Positions 24,334-33,126 of a stretch of 64,000 bases of DNA are shown here, piece by piece. The stretch comes from Helianthus annuus (lineage: Eukaryota > Streptophyta > Magnoliopsida > Asterales > Asteraceae), in contig NC_035440.2 in the NCBI RefSeq assembly GCF_002127325.2, positions 73,655,819-73,719,818 of the forward strand, written 5' to 3'. Within the stretch, counting starts at the first letter, position 1, and each line of letters begins with the position of its first letter. The notes below the pieces were generated by a model. It did not search any database and was not told where the DNA came from. It worked only from the letters and a program-made list of their open reading frames with translations. A program made the translations under genes and the position numbers.

Positions 24334-24594
24334 ACATGTTAGTATTCCTAGCACAGTTGACTTTGTAAAGAAGCCATTTGAATTAGTAAGATATGCAAGG
24401 TTGCAAAGAAGCCATTTGAATTAGTGTGCAGTTTGTATTTTAAGAGGTAAAATCTTTTCAGTTTGTGGACCTTATCTACAGACATTTACAGAAGAAAAAG
24501 TGGATCAAACCTCTACAATCAGTAAGAAGAAAGTTATTTTTTTTAACGTATGTAGACTTCTAAAATAAACTAGTAGTGGTGTACGGGTGATGGT
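24334..24594. other. intergenic, short direct duplication
   Basis: The phrase 'aaagaagccatttgaattag' occurs twice, 31 bp apart (from about 24367 and 24398). No gene is seen. Confidence 0.5.
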
Positions 24595-25303
24595 TAGGGG
24601 TGTTCATGGAATCGAATATCGAATTTTCGAATTATTCGAATAATTTTTATTTTCCCTTGAATTCGTATTCGACTCGAATTCGATTAAAATCTACCAAATT
24701 CGACTCGAATTCGTATTCGAATAAAAAACCCAATTCGTATTCGATTAAAAATTCGAATTCGAATCGAATTCGAATAAATTCGATTTTATTTAGATTCTTT
24801 AAAAACATGTAAAAAACTATCAAAATGAAATAGAAATTTTAAAGTAACCATAAAGCTCGAAATCATATTAAAACAGTTCCAAATAAAGTATCATGAAATT
24901 CAAAACGAGAAGTCAGGAATAACCACTTCACATTACAAGTTAATATATTTAGGGTTAGAAATCTATTGATAGATTTGTTACTTAAGTTTTAGTTATGGGA
25001 CATGTAGTTGGTTTGGTAATGGGTAATTTTAATACTTGGAATAAATTTTGAAAATATTTTATAGTATAGCCTAATAAAAGTTACATAAGTATTATATATA
25101 AAAATAATAAAAAATATATAATTTTTATTCGGATTTCGAATCGAATCGAATTTGAAATTATAAATTCGTATTCGATTTACTTGACTCGAATTGAATCGAA
25201 TGCGAATTCGAATTCTTATAATCGAAACGAATTCTTGATAATCGAATTGAATTTAAACGAATTTCGAATTTTTCGAATTCGAAACGAATTCTGAACACCC
25301 CTA
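24595..25303. mobile_element. hAT-like non-autonomous DNA transposon, 709 bp
   Basis: Perfect 12-bp terminal inverted repeats, TAGGGGTGTTCA and TGAACACCCCTA. The flanks GTGATGGT (24587-24594) and GTGGTGGT (25304-25311) agree at 7 of 8 bases, as expected for an 8-bp hAT TSD. The first and last 150-200 bp are dense in ATTCGAATTCG units. There is no transposase ORF. Confidence 0.8.
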
Positions 25304-27096
25304 GTGGTGGTGGACGACGGTGGTAGACGATGGTGGTGGGTGGTGGTGTTTAACCCTCTGCAGACATTAGAAGATCTTAATTAAAGTAGCTGCACCAAGT
25401 CTGCAACAAGAAGATCTCGCGCAAACATTTTTTATTGAAACGTCTTCGGGAAAAAAAAAACAGTCTGCAGATGACAATGTCTGCCGTGATCTGTGCGACG
25501 CGGACTGAAGAGTCTGCGCATATCTTTTTTTAAAATGAAAACGATTTTTTAGTAAAAAATTTACCAGATTTGTTCCTATTTTAGGTAAAAATTTACCATA
25601 AATAATCTACGAATACGTCACAAGTCCATTTTTTCTTAATTCTTTGTCATTATTTTAATAATAATTATCCACGGATTACTAACATGTATAAGTAAATCTT
25701 TAAAACAAATTGTAATCATTGTTAATGATTACCGACGCATTACAAAATGGATATTAAGGATAAGAATTATGATAAGATTTCATCCCAACTTTTCAATCTT
25801 TGTAGATGACTTCATATATATGACAAACAGTCTAGTGTTGATCCGCTGCAAGTTTTCACAAGAAATACCTTCATAGACATTGTTTTCACATCATATTCGC
25901 TTCCCATGAATCTGAACATGTGGTAGACGGTAGTGATATGAATCAACAGGTAGTTGGTTCACATGTGAATCTATCTTCCACCCCATGGGGGTGTTAAAAA
26001 ACGGAAACCAAATAATAATAAGAGTAAATTACTATTTTGGCCCATAGTTTAACCCTTCCAGTCAAAAAAAAATCTTTTAAAATATTAGACCCTGAGGTTG
26101 CATTTTATAACGGTTTTAATCCCTAACACTAACAATGCTACTTTTCTCTAGTTAAGCTTAAGGGTATTTTGGTTCTTTTATAGCTTAGTGGTTGTTTATG
26201 TAAGTTATAAAGTTCTTTTATTATTTTTATATTTTTGTAATTACTTAATTTTTTTATTTTACGATTATAAAAAACAAAATAAATTTTAAATATACAAATA
26301 AACACATATTTCTTTAACAATTTATTTTTTTATATATGCCGTTTTAAAAAGAAATTGTTTTTAACCTTTTTAAAACTGTCTATCGTATTTAAAATCGTTT
26401 CTTTTTAAACTGTTTGTTTTTAAAATCGTTCTTTTTTAAGTCCTTCGTTTTTTTTTTAAATTGAGCAGTTCGTTTTTTACCATTCTTTTTAAAATCATAT
26501 GTCTTTTAACAATTCATTTTTTAAAGTCGTTCATTTTTAAGACAGTTAATTTTTTAAAGCGTCATTTTAGAACCATTTTTGTAAAACGTTCCTTTTATTG
26601 CTAAAGCATTATTCGAATCGTTTATATTTTTTGAAATCTTCCATTTTTAGACAGTTCGTTTGTTACTCACCTCAAATCCACCATCGAAAGCCACTATCCT
26701 AAGGATGTGGTCATAACCTAAACCACTATACCCTTATTTATTTTAATTTATTTTTGTCTAAAGAAAAAATAAAGGAAATCTTGGAAAATGAAAAAAAGTA
26801 TCATGGTTGTCATGATTTAATCCACATGAACCATTGTGGATCCAGTCAAGTGGATGGTGTAGCCGTCCATTTATGTTCCTATGTGGCGAATCATGTCTTA
26901 ACCATTACCCCACACATAGTCGGTTTATTTTAGAATATTAAGTCGGTGCATTTTTTTATAATTCTAATACATTTGACCTTAATGTGGTTTACAACTGATA
27001 GCCAAAGCAAAGTTCAACGAGCTAATAGAAAATCGAAAACCCTATTTTTGTCCATTTGATTCCATAATTTCCGCCCTACTTATTTAATAAATAAAT
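25304..27096. other. AT-rich intergenic DNA
   Basis: No gene is recognised. A GGT-rich patch is at 25304-25350. From about 26380 to 26660 a loose repeat of 'cgtt(c)tttttaaa(a)' recurs about ten times. The phrase near 26030 ('gtaaattactattttggccc') resembles the short dispersed sequence at 27117-27250. Confidence 0.5.
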
Positions 27097-27116
27097 AAAT
27101 ATATAAATTTTTATTA

Positions 27117-27250
27117 GAGTAAACTGCAATTTTACTCTCTGGGGTTTAGGCCAATTGGCACTCTGACCCCTCTAATGAAATAATTGCAATTCCCCCCCCC
27201 CCCCAACGTTGATGTTCTGTCCCAATTTTACCCCCTGCCGTTAAATATAT
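27117..27250. mobile_element. short insertion flanked by a 20-bp direct repeat
   Basis: The 20-bp sequence aaatatataaatttttatta is present at 27097-27116 and again at 27251-27270. Between them lie 134 bp with a run of C (from about 27187) and phrases typical of a dispersed plant repeat (gagtaaactgcaattttac). The long TSD fits target-primed retroposition, but the flank is low-complexity and there is no poly-A tail. Confidence 0.4.
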
Positions 27251-27471
27251 AAATATATAAATTTTTATTATTATACCTGCAGATTCATAGACTATGGTAA
27301 TTATATTCGTCAAGTTGCAAACCATACTCGGTTTAAGCTCAGCCTCATATGGTCAATCGAACCAACTTGTAGTATTTAAATTTAACTCACCAACCACATA
27401 GAAGTCAAACACACATCTTAAATATAAACTAGTGGTATTTTTAGGGCGTTATCGAAGTATTTGGTCGGTAA

Positions 27472-27807
27472 GACCGTCCGTAGTGGGCGTGATTTTTTCA
27501 ACAAAAAAAACCCCAAACACGCCTGAAAACACCAATCCTCCACCCTCTTGGGCGTGATCTGGCAAAAAAAAAAAACCATGCGTGTTTTGAATCACGCTTT
27601 AAAGAGTTTTGTTTGGTCAATAGCATTTAATCTTCCATTTTTAGTCCAATAGTTTTTTTTTTTTTTGGTTTTTTTATTTTTATTTAATTCTTTACACCCT
27701 TTAACATAATGCCCACATCCCTATTACACCCATTTTAGAAAAACGCCCAATAATGCACCTTGCTGACTTTACTGCCGCATTATTCACCCTTACCACTACG
27801 CATGATC
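27472..27807. mobile_element. Tourist-like (PIF/Harbinger) MITE, 336 bp
   Basis: The ends GACCGTCCGTAGTGG and CCACTACGCATGATC are imperfect inverted repeats (11 of 15). TAA flanks both sides (27469-27471 and 27808-27810), matching the 3-bp TWA preference of PIF/Harbinger elements. Non-coding and A-tract-rich. Confidence 0.55.
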
Positions 27808-27876
27808 TAACAATACAGTACCGGCAATCGCAACTGATGGATACTATTCTAGTACCAATGTTTTCGGTTGGAATCA

Positions 27877-28524
27877 ATGTTTTAAAAACCGGTTTTTAAA
27901 TCAAACCGGATTAGGCTAAAAAATGGTTCAACCGGTTGAACCAGGTTGTACCGAGTGGTTCAACCGGGTTGACTAGCTAACTCTATAATTTCATAAATTA
28001 CAACATCAACTCAAAAGTTAATCCAAAAATACATGATTACATATTAAAAGATAATCCAAAAGTGAATCCTAATAAAAAATAATCCAAAAGATAATCGGAA
28101 ATCATTCAATTTTCCAACAAGTTCTTTTAAGTGAAAGTGTATTATATGTTTAAGCCATTTGGGTGTTGAATAAAGTTCACGATCGCATAAAAGATGAAAT
28201 TCACTATTATCGACATCCTCATCAACTAGAGGATAACTATTTTCGTTTCATACAATATTAAATAAGAACTTTTAGTTACGAATAATCATAATATATAATA
28301 ATTACGTAAGATAAATAACATATATAATAAAAATAAGTAACAACCAAAACTAAAATAACCCTGGGCCGGTACCGGTATTACGTTTCAAACCGGTATACCG
28401 GATTTTACCGCCGGTACAAACCTTATGCCGTTTCACTTATTTACCGGGGCGTTTCGTACCGGATTTACATCTGAAAACGGTATACCGGTATAACCGGCCG
28501 GTATTTACCGGTTTTAAAACATTA
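27877..28524. mobile_element. Mutator-like non-autonomous element, about 648 bp
   Basis: The ends ATGTTTTAAAAACCGG and CCGGTTTTAAAACAT form an inverted repeat with one extra A. The 10-bp repeat gttggaatca flanks the element (27867-27876 and 28525-28534); Mutator-type elements make 8-11 bp TSDs. The interior is rich in ACCGGT and GGTTCAACCGG units. No transposase. Confidence 0.6.
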
Positions 28525-28558
28525 GTTGGAATCAACATGGTATTAATATTGTTGGGAC

Positions 28559-28743
28559 TAGTGGTGGATCTAGAAGAAAAATTCAGGGTTAGCCAAAAAA
28601 AAATTGGACCTAGGGTACCCTAATATTCAATAGGGTATCCCGATATATAAAACGAAAAAAAAAACTGCACTAGTTTTACACCCCGCCGACAAAGTTGAGG
28701 TGTAGCCCGGGCAAACCCTAACCACTACATACATCCGCCCCTG
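28559..28743. mobile_element. hAT-like MITE, 185 bp
   Basis: The ends TAGTGGTGGATCTA and TACATCCGCCCCTG are imperfect inverted repeats. The flanks gttgggac (28551-28558) and gttggtgc (28744-28751) agree at 6 of 8 bases. Confidence 0.5.
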
Positions 28744-29125
28744 GTTGGTGCGGTATCATTTCGTTCCTCACGTTACCGGCACTCGCTATAGTTAACGATA
28801 TCAAAAAGGTATTTTATTGCAAATACAACTCAATTTTACAACGAAATTTGGGTGAAACGTCGAGAATACCACAAAAACATACATCGGTACTGATGTTGTT
28901 TGGATGGTGTCGGTTCGTTTCATAACTAGTAAAGTACAATAAACTAATATATTTGACCCGCTCGATTTTGAATAGAACTTTTATAAAAATGTAGATAAAA
29001 ATAAGTATGATGTATGGGTATATATAGGATTCTATAAATCATTATACTATATTTTTAGAATGATGAAAATAGAACGTCACTTTATATAAAATATGAAGTA
29101 AATCGTGGGGTAGTTTTAATAAAAT
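28744..29125. other. AT-rich intergenic DNA, nothing recognised
   Basis: No coding or repeat signal was seen. Confidence 0.5.
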
Positions 29126-29348
29126 CAGTGGTGAAGCTTGACCCAAATGACGGGTGGTCGAAAACGTATATACCCAAAAATTTCTATAGAACCAGGGGGT
29201 CGAAAACGTATATACCCAAAAGTTTCTATACGGTCGAAAACGTATATACCCAAAAGTTTCTATACGAAAATTACATAAATAGCACTACTGAGCGAAAAGT
29301 TCGGGAGGGTCGGGCGCCCCCTCGAGCCCCTTCTATACTTCGCCCTTG
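29126..29348. mobile_element. possible hAT-like MITE with internal tandem repeat
   Basis: The ends CAGTGGTGAAGCTTG and CTATACTTCGCCCTTG are weak inverted repeats, and no convincing TSD is seen. Inside, 'gtcgaaaacgtatataccca' plus 'aaagtttctata' is repeated three times (29157-29264). Confidence 0.35.
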
Positions 29349-29832
29349 AATGTGTTTCAGATAATTATATTCGGTGGCTGGCTCAGAAAAATTTTCATGG
29401 GTTCAAAACCTTTTTAAGGGTTTGCTTATCATTATATAATATTTTTTTATCCACTTTGTGTGTGGTCATATTAAAAAAAAAAAAAAAAAAAGATAATCAA
29501 ACCAACTTTAATATAATCAACAAAAATACGTGAAATAACATTATAGATGCATAATAAAAGTACAATATACATAAATAAAGTTTTTCTATATGAGTTGTCT
29601 TTTTTTTATATCTAGTCATAAAATCATCCAGAGACGTTGTCGGAACCATAATATTTTAACCGGGGAGTCCTAGTAGAAATTTATTTTAACACTGTAACTC
29701 AAAGGAAGTTTATCATTTACTTTTTTAAACACACCCTAAATCATAAAAAGAATGTTCACAAGTTATATAATTTTAAAAGTACAAGTAATTTCACTTATAA
29801 CAGGTTACAATATTAACTCAACTAGGTTATAA
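29349..29832. other. AT-rich intergenic DNA
   Basis: A poly-A run is at about 29474-29491. No gene is recognised. Confidence 0.5.
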
Positions 29833-30239
29833 CCTCGTGTATTACACAAGTTGAATAAATATAATTTTTATATACAAAATAATAAAATAATTTATCTTTA
29901 AAATCTCATTATTACCCATTTTAAATAAACGTAGTTTTATATATTAAATAATAAAAAAATTATACCTTTAAGAACTCCATGTATTATAACGGTTAAGTAA
30001 ATGTAATTTTGTATACCAAATAATAAAAAAATATCTTTAAAAACCATGTAAATTACGTTGGTTAAATAAATGTAATTTTGTATACTAAATGATAAAAAAG
30101 TTATATCTTTAAGAGCTCAATGTATTGTACGGATTGAGTAAATGTAATTTTATATACCAAATAATAAAAAAATATATATATCTTTAAAAATAATGTATAT
30201 TAGACGGGTTAAATAAATGTAATTCTATATACCAAAGTG

Positions 30240-30240
<1 letters not shown>
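29833..30240. repeat. degenerate tandem repeat, about 70 bp x 6
   Basis: Each unit has the order 'gtattata.acggttaaataa', 'atgtaattttatatacc' and 'aaataataaaaaaatatcttt'. Six units can be followed by eye, each different, so the array is old. It runs into a TA microsatellite. Confidence 0.75.

Positions 30241-30242
<2 letters not shown>

Positions 30243-30278
<36 letters not shown>
30243..30278. repeat. (TA)n microsatellite
   Basis: About 18 uninterrupted TA units at the end of the 70-bp array. Confidence 0.9.
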
Positions 30279-30280
<2 letters not shown>

Positions 30281-30641
30281 CTATACATATAACTAAATTA
30301 TATTGTTCATAAATATAGTTAACAAACCGAATCATAACTAATTTGCTTTTAGCCAAATTAAATCTTTACTTATTTATCTAATATAAAAGGATATGAAGTA
30401 ATTTTATTTTACTTTAAAAGGAGCTCTAACATAATCCATTTAAAATTTAAACAATACGCATCTATCTTCTTTATATATATTTAGTTAATAAAACATCCCT
30501 AATTTTTTAAATGTTTGAAACATATATTTAATTCAATAATTTAAAATAATAATTATTTACAATTAAGTAAGAGCAGATGGACTAAAAAAATGACAAGTGT
30601 TCATTTGTTGGTTTCTTTTATTAGATAGTACTAGGGGTAAG

Positions 30642-30664
30642 ACCTGCGTGCAAACACGGATGGT
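30642..30664 (-). other. candidate Helitron 3' terminal hairpin
   Basis: The arms ACC/GGT and CGTG/CACG are separated by a small internal loop. It lies 11 bases from the CTAG terminus (30631-30634). Confidence 0.5.
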
Positions 30665-31189
30665 TTCTTAGAAACCATGCATAACACATATTAATAGAAA
30701 GTATAGATAGGTCTATAGAAATTGTAATATATCAGTTACATACGACTATTTCGATTCTCCTATCCAAAACAAAAGTTCATCACCAAAAACAATATTTTGG
30801 TTCTTCGGATAATCAGCTTTGACATTTTCGTAAGTATTCATTGAAGCACAAATTCAAAGCGATCCTGGAATGGCTTTTGTACAAACCACAATCCTGATCA
30901 CCTTGGTGTAAAAAAAAGCTATATTGCCATGGATAAAAAAAACGTAACTATATAATTAACACTCAAATAAGTTTATAATGACTTCAAGTAGCAACAATCA
31001 AACTAAATCAATGTCCAAATACTCTACAGTTTCTTCAAATGAAAATATACATGACTGATTATATTATTACATACAGAAAATTCATGCATATTTAAATGTA
31101 TCTTCTCAGAAATAAGCATAAACAAAACTTCCAGCTGTAGTAAACCACTAAATGCATAAAAATAGAAAACTAATTTACCTAAAAGTCAA

Positions 31190-31530
31190 ACCACTATTTC
31201 ACCAAAGTCTGTTTGAGCAAAAGTCTGTTTGACCAAATTCTGTTTGTCCAAAGTCAAACCACTGTTTGTCCAGGGTCAAACAATGGTTTCCTTTTTTTGC
31301 AAACAGTGGTTTGACTTTGGTCAAACAGACTTGGTCAACAGTCGTTTGACCTTGGTCAAACCACTGTTTGACTAAGGTCAAACGACTGTTAACCAAAGTC
31401 TGTTTGACCAAAGTCAAACAATTGTTTGCAAAAAAAAGGCAACCATTGTTTTCTCCATAAAACACTGCTTTAACCCAACAGTGGTTTCAAGCATCTGTTT
31501 TCATCCATCTTTTGACCAAAGTCAACAGAT
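31190..31530. repeat. array of direct and inverted GTTTGACCAAAGTCAAAC units
   Basis: About 15 copies of 'ccaaagtcaaac' or its complement 'gtttgactttgg' in mixed orientation, with linkers 'ccactgtttg' and 'aatggtttcc'. Many adjacent pairs can form stems. It lies between the Helitron-like end and the HMA1 fragment. Confidence 0.75.
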
Positions 31531-31884
31531 GCATCAATCACTGTATATGGAGTTGGTGGAAGATGTATCAACTATGCATTCACAAAACTGTTTCAAGAGT
31601 AAAGACGACTAAATAATCTTTTCCAACCATGCAATCATACCATTACATCACCAACAAAATTCCATACCATACAGTACATTAAATTTAAAACAACTTTTTG
31701 AAAATACTGTAAACCAAGCATTGTACTACACAAGCAAAACTGCATTGATGCACCCATCATTCTCGGGATTATTCGTCACTTGAGCATATTTCCCTGTATC
31801 CAACCAAGTCCGTCCACACAAATAAGCATCCAAAAAATCATGGTGAATTATAATTTAAAAAAAAAAAAATTATACAGATCTTAC

Positions 31885-32035
31885 CCCATACTACTTTCCG
31901 AGCTAGTCTCACAAGGCCAATGAGGGCAATCGCAACTGAAAGAATGATAACTGCATTGCTGTAATTCTCACCAGACTGATCCAACCACCTTTGAAGCTTC
32001 GGTTTCCTATGTTGAGCTTCTTCTGTCAGCTTTGT
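31885..32035 (-). pseudogene. HMA1-type P1B-ATPase fragment, downstream exon
   Basis: The minus strand reads LTEEAQHRKPKLQRWLDQSG followed by ENYSNAVIILSVAIALIG, bounded by an acceptor-like cag at 32036-32038 and a donor GTAAGA at 31879-31884. In chloroplast HMA1 metal ATPases this segment follows the actuator domain and leads into a membrane helix. After IALIG the reading departs from what I expect of HMA1, so another junction may lie here. The piece in front of LTEEA that normally links it to the actuator domain is missing. It is a fragment with no ATP-binding or phosphorylation domain. Confidence 0.75.
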
Positions 32036-32097
32036 CTGTCACATAGCACTCGTAGTTAAGATTATTTTCGAATACGTGGCCCACAATTCATACATAC

Positions 32098-32346
32098 AAA
32101 GAGATTAAAATAGTTGAGAAGCAATGCCTTGAGAATCATCATACCGTCTATATTTCTTGCGCCGCCAGGAATGTTGTCACTGACGTCGATTTCTACTGGT
32201 TTCACTTCACCGGTCAAATGCTCAATTATGATTGTTGACCTACCTTTGAAAACTTCGCAATCTACAGGGACCGACTCTCCAACTTTGACCAAGATAAATG
32301 ATCCAACTTCTAACTCATTAACCGGGACCTCAGGGTATTTCAAATC
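32098..32346 (-). pseudogene. HMA1-type P1B-ATPase fragment, actuator domain
   Basis: The minus strand reads EVPVNELEVGSFILVKVGES, then VPVDCEVF, then IIIEHLTGEVKPVE and IPGGARNIDGMMILK. The TGE motif marks the actuator (dephosphorylation) domain of P-type ATPases, and the wording is that of plant HMA1, a chloroplast-envelope heavy-metal pump. After MMILK the reading becomes ALLLNYFNLF, which does not fit the family. The 5' side joins directly to an ArfGAP exon, in frame and with no intron, at about 32346/32347. The gene's N-terminus, phosphorylation site (DKTG) and nucleotide-binding domain are absent from the window. Confidence 0.82.
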
Positions 32347-32404
32347 AGAATATCTTCTATCCACATACACATGTTTAATGATGTCCCGAAGCCTCTCAAC
32401 ATTA
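32347..32404 (-). pseudogene. ArfGAP (AGD14-type) fragment, last exon piece, fused to HMA1
   Basis: Reads NVERLRDIIKHVYVDRRYS after an acceptor-like ctgtcacatgg complement (gtgacag). Joined to the preceding piece it gives PDSSNVERLRD, which is intact ArfGAP wording, so the splice sites were inherited from a real gene. The reading passes without a stop into the HMA1 actuator domain. Confidence 0.8.
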
Positions 32405-32470
32405 CTGTCACATGGATCGAATTCAGAATTGAACTATTATCATAATACAGTATATTAATTAATTACAGAC

Positions 32471-32532
32471 CTACTGTCTGGGAAAGATTGTCGTTGAGGA
32501 TCCCATTCTTTGAAATAAATTTCCTTCGCACT
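32471..32532 (-). pseudogene. ArfGAP (AGD14-type) fragment, middle exon
   Basis: Reads SAKEIYFKEWDPQRQSFPDS, between an acceptor (atatcag) and a donor (GTCTGT). ArfGAP domains activate GTP hydrolysis by Arf GTPases in vesicle traffic. The AGD14/NIG-type plant proteins carry this NA.AKE.YFKEWDPQ wording. The zinc-finger Cys residues lie upstream and are not present here. Confidence 0.82.
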
Positions 32533-32612
32533 CTGATATCACAACCCTAAGGAGTCATATTATAACATCAAGTTGTGAAAAAATTTATTAGTATATTATA
32601 TAAAAATATTAC

Positions 32613-32687
32613 CGCATTTCTGCCTCCTTGAAGGGCACTAACTTCCTGTGAAGTAAATTTGGCCATTGACACTGACTTTACCCTGTG
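32613..32687 (-). pseudogene. ArfGAP (AGD14-type) fragment, first exon piece
   Basis: Reads THRVKSVSMAKFTSQEVSAL then QGGRNA, ending at a donor GTAATA. The THR part (to about 32687) can be read if the exon began further upstream in the donor gene. Just there the sequence changes to material unrelated to ArfGAP. The 19-bp segment at its start recurs near 33109-33126, suggesting a break and duplication at this point. Confidence 0.8.
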
Positions 32688-32813
32688 AGTGATAAACAGT
32701 TTCTGCTTTTAATTATTTCAAAACGCACATCCAAACACAAAAATCATATCAACGTCTTCATTATAACCACCACACTAAAACAAAATAAAATAAAATATGA
32801 AGATAAGACTAAC

Positions 32814-32850
32814 CAAAAGCCATAAGTGTGCTTCCACTCCGTTCAACCTC
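32814..32850 (-). pseudogene. SEC20-type SNARE fragment, second exon
   Basis: Reads EVERSGSTLMAF between an acceptor (ttttacag) and a donor (GTTAGT). It follows in frame from the QLMVQ of the exon upstream. SEC20 is an ER SNARE for retrograde Golgi-to-ER transport. Only 12 residues, so the call leans on the joined reading with 32938-33017. Confidence 0.6.
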
Positions 32851-32937
32851 CTGTAAACATCCATTTTATATTTTTTTGAAAATTTGTTTGTAAATAATCA
32901 TAAGTTACACAGAAAATAAATGTTTATGATTAACTAC

Positions 32938-33017
32938 CTGAACCATCAATTGCCTCGTGCGACGAAGACTCTCTGTAATGCTCTAGGCTGCTGATGTCAT
33001 TCCAGCTTTTGTTTGTC
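32938..33017 (-). pseudogene. SEC20-type SNARE fragment, first exon
   Basis: Reads ITESLRRTRQLMVQ up to a donor (GTAGTT), with an acceptor-like atcatcag at 33018-33025. Joined to the next exon it gives RRTRQLMVQEVERSGSTLMA, the wording of plant SEC20 upstream of its SNARE helix. A TAG lies just in front of SITES, so the piece is not translatable from further upstream. Same strand as the ArfGAP and HMA1 pieces. Confidence 0.62.
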
Positions 33018-33126
33018 CTGATGATAAGTTACACTATTTTTAGCACATGTTATGTAGCAGTTAATACATATCTCGTCATGATTAAGGATAAAATACATAT
33101 CTCGGCTGCTGACTTTACCCTATGAG

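Larger units (their letters stand above)
30631..33126 (-). mobile_element. candidate Helitron (left portion) carrying captured gene fragments
   Basis: On the minus strand the sequence ends with a GC-rich hairpin (30642-30664: ACC.. and CGTG arms, TTTG loop), ten bases, then CTAG followed by T. This is the classic plant Helitron 3' end (hairpin near CTRR, inserted before T). Upstream on the same strand are exon pieces of three different genes, as in Helitrons that capture host DNA. The element is interrupted at 33126 by an LTR array and must continue beyond 52914. I did not find its 5' TC end, nor any Rep/helicase ORF, so it would be non-autonomous. Confidence 0.55.

Noticed and set aside
24600..24812. 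70-codon Asn/Ser-rich ORF
   Set aside because: It is a translation of the ATTCGAATTCG subterminal repeats of the hAT-like element.
31190..31530. ORF of 88 codons on the minus strand
   Set aside because: It is built from repeats of one inverted motif (TLVKQ, GQT phrases) and has no protein-like composition.
31740..31860. Another captured exon (reading [20 protein letters not shown] on the minus strand)
   Set aside because: The frame is open for about 38 codons, but I recognise no family and the splice signals are ambiguous.
32062..32370. A small intact P-type ATPase-like gene of 102 residues
   Set aside because: It is the ArfGAP-HMA1 joint read from an internal Met; the splice-bounded pieces on both sides show that it is part of a chimera and not a gene of its own.
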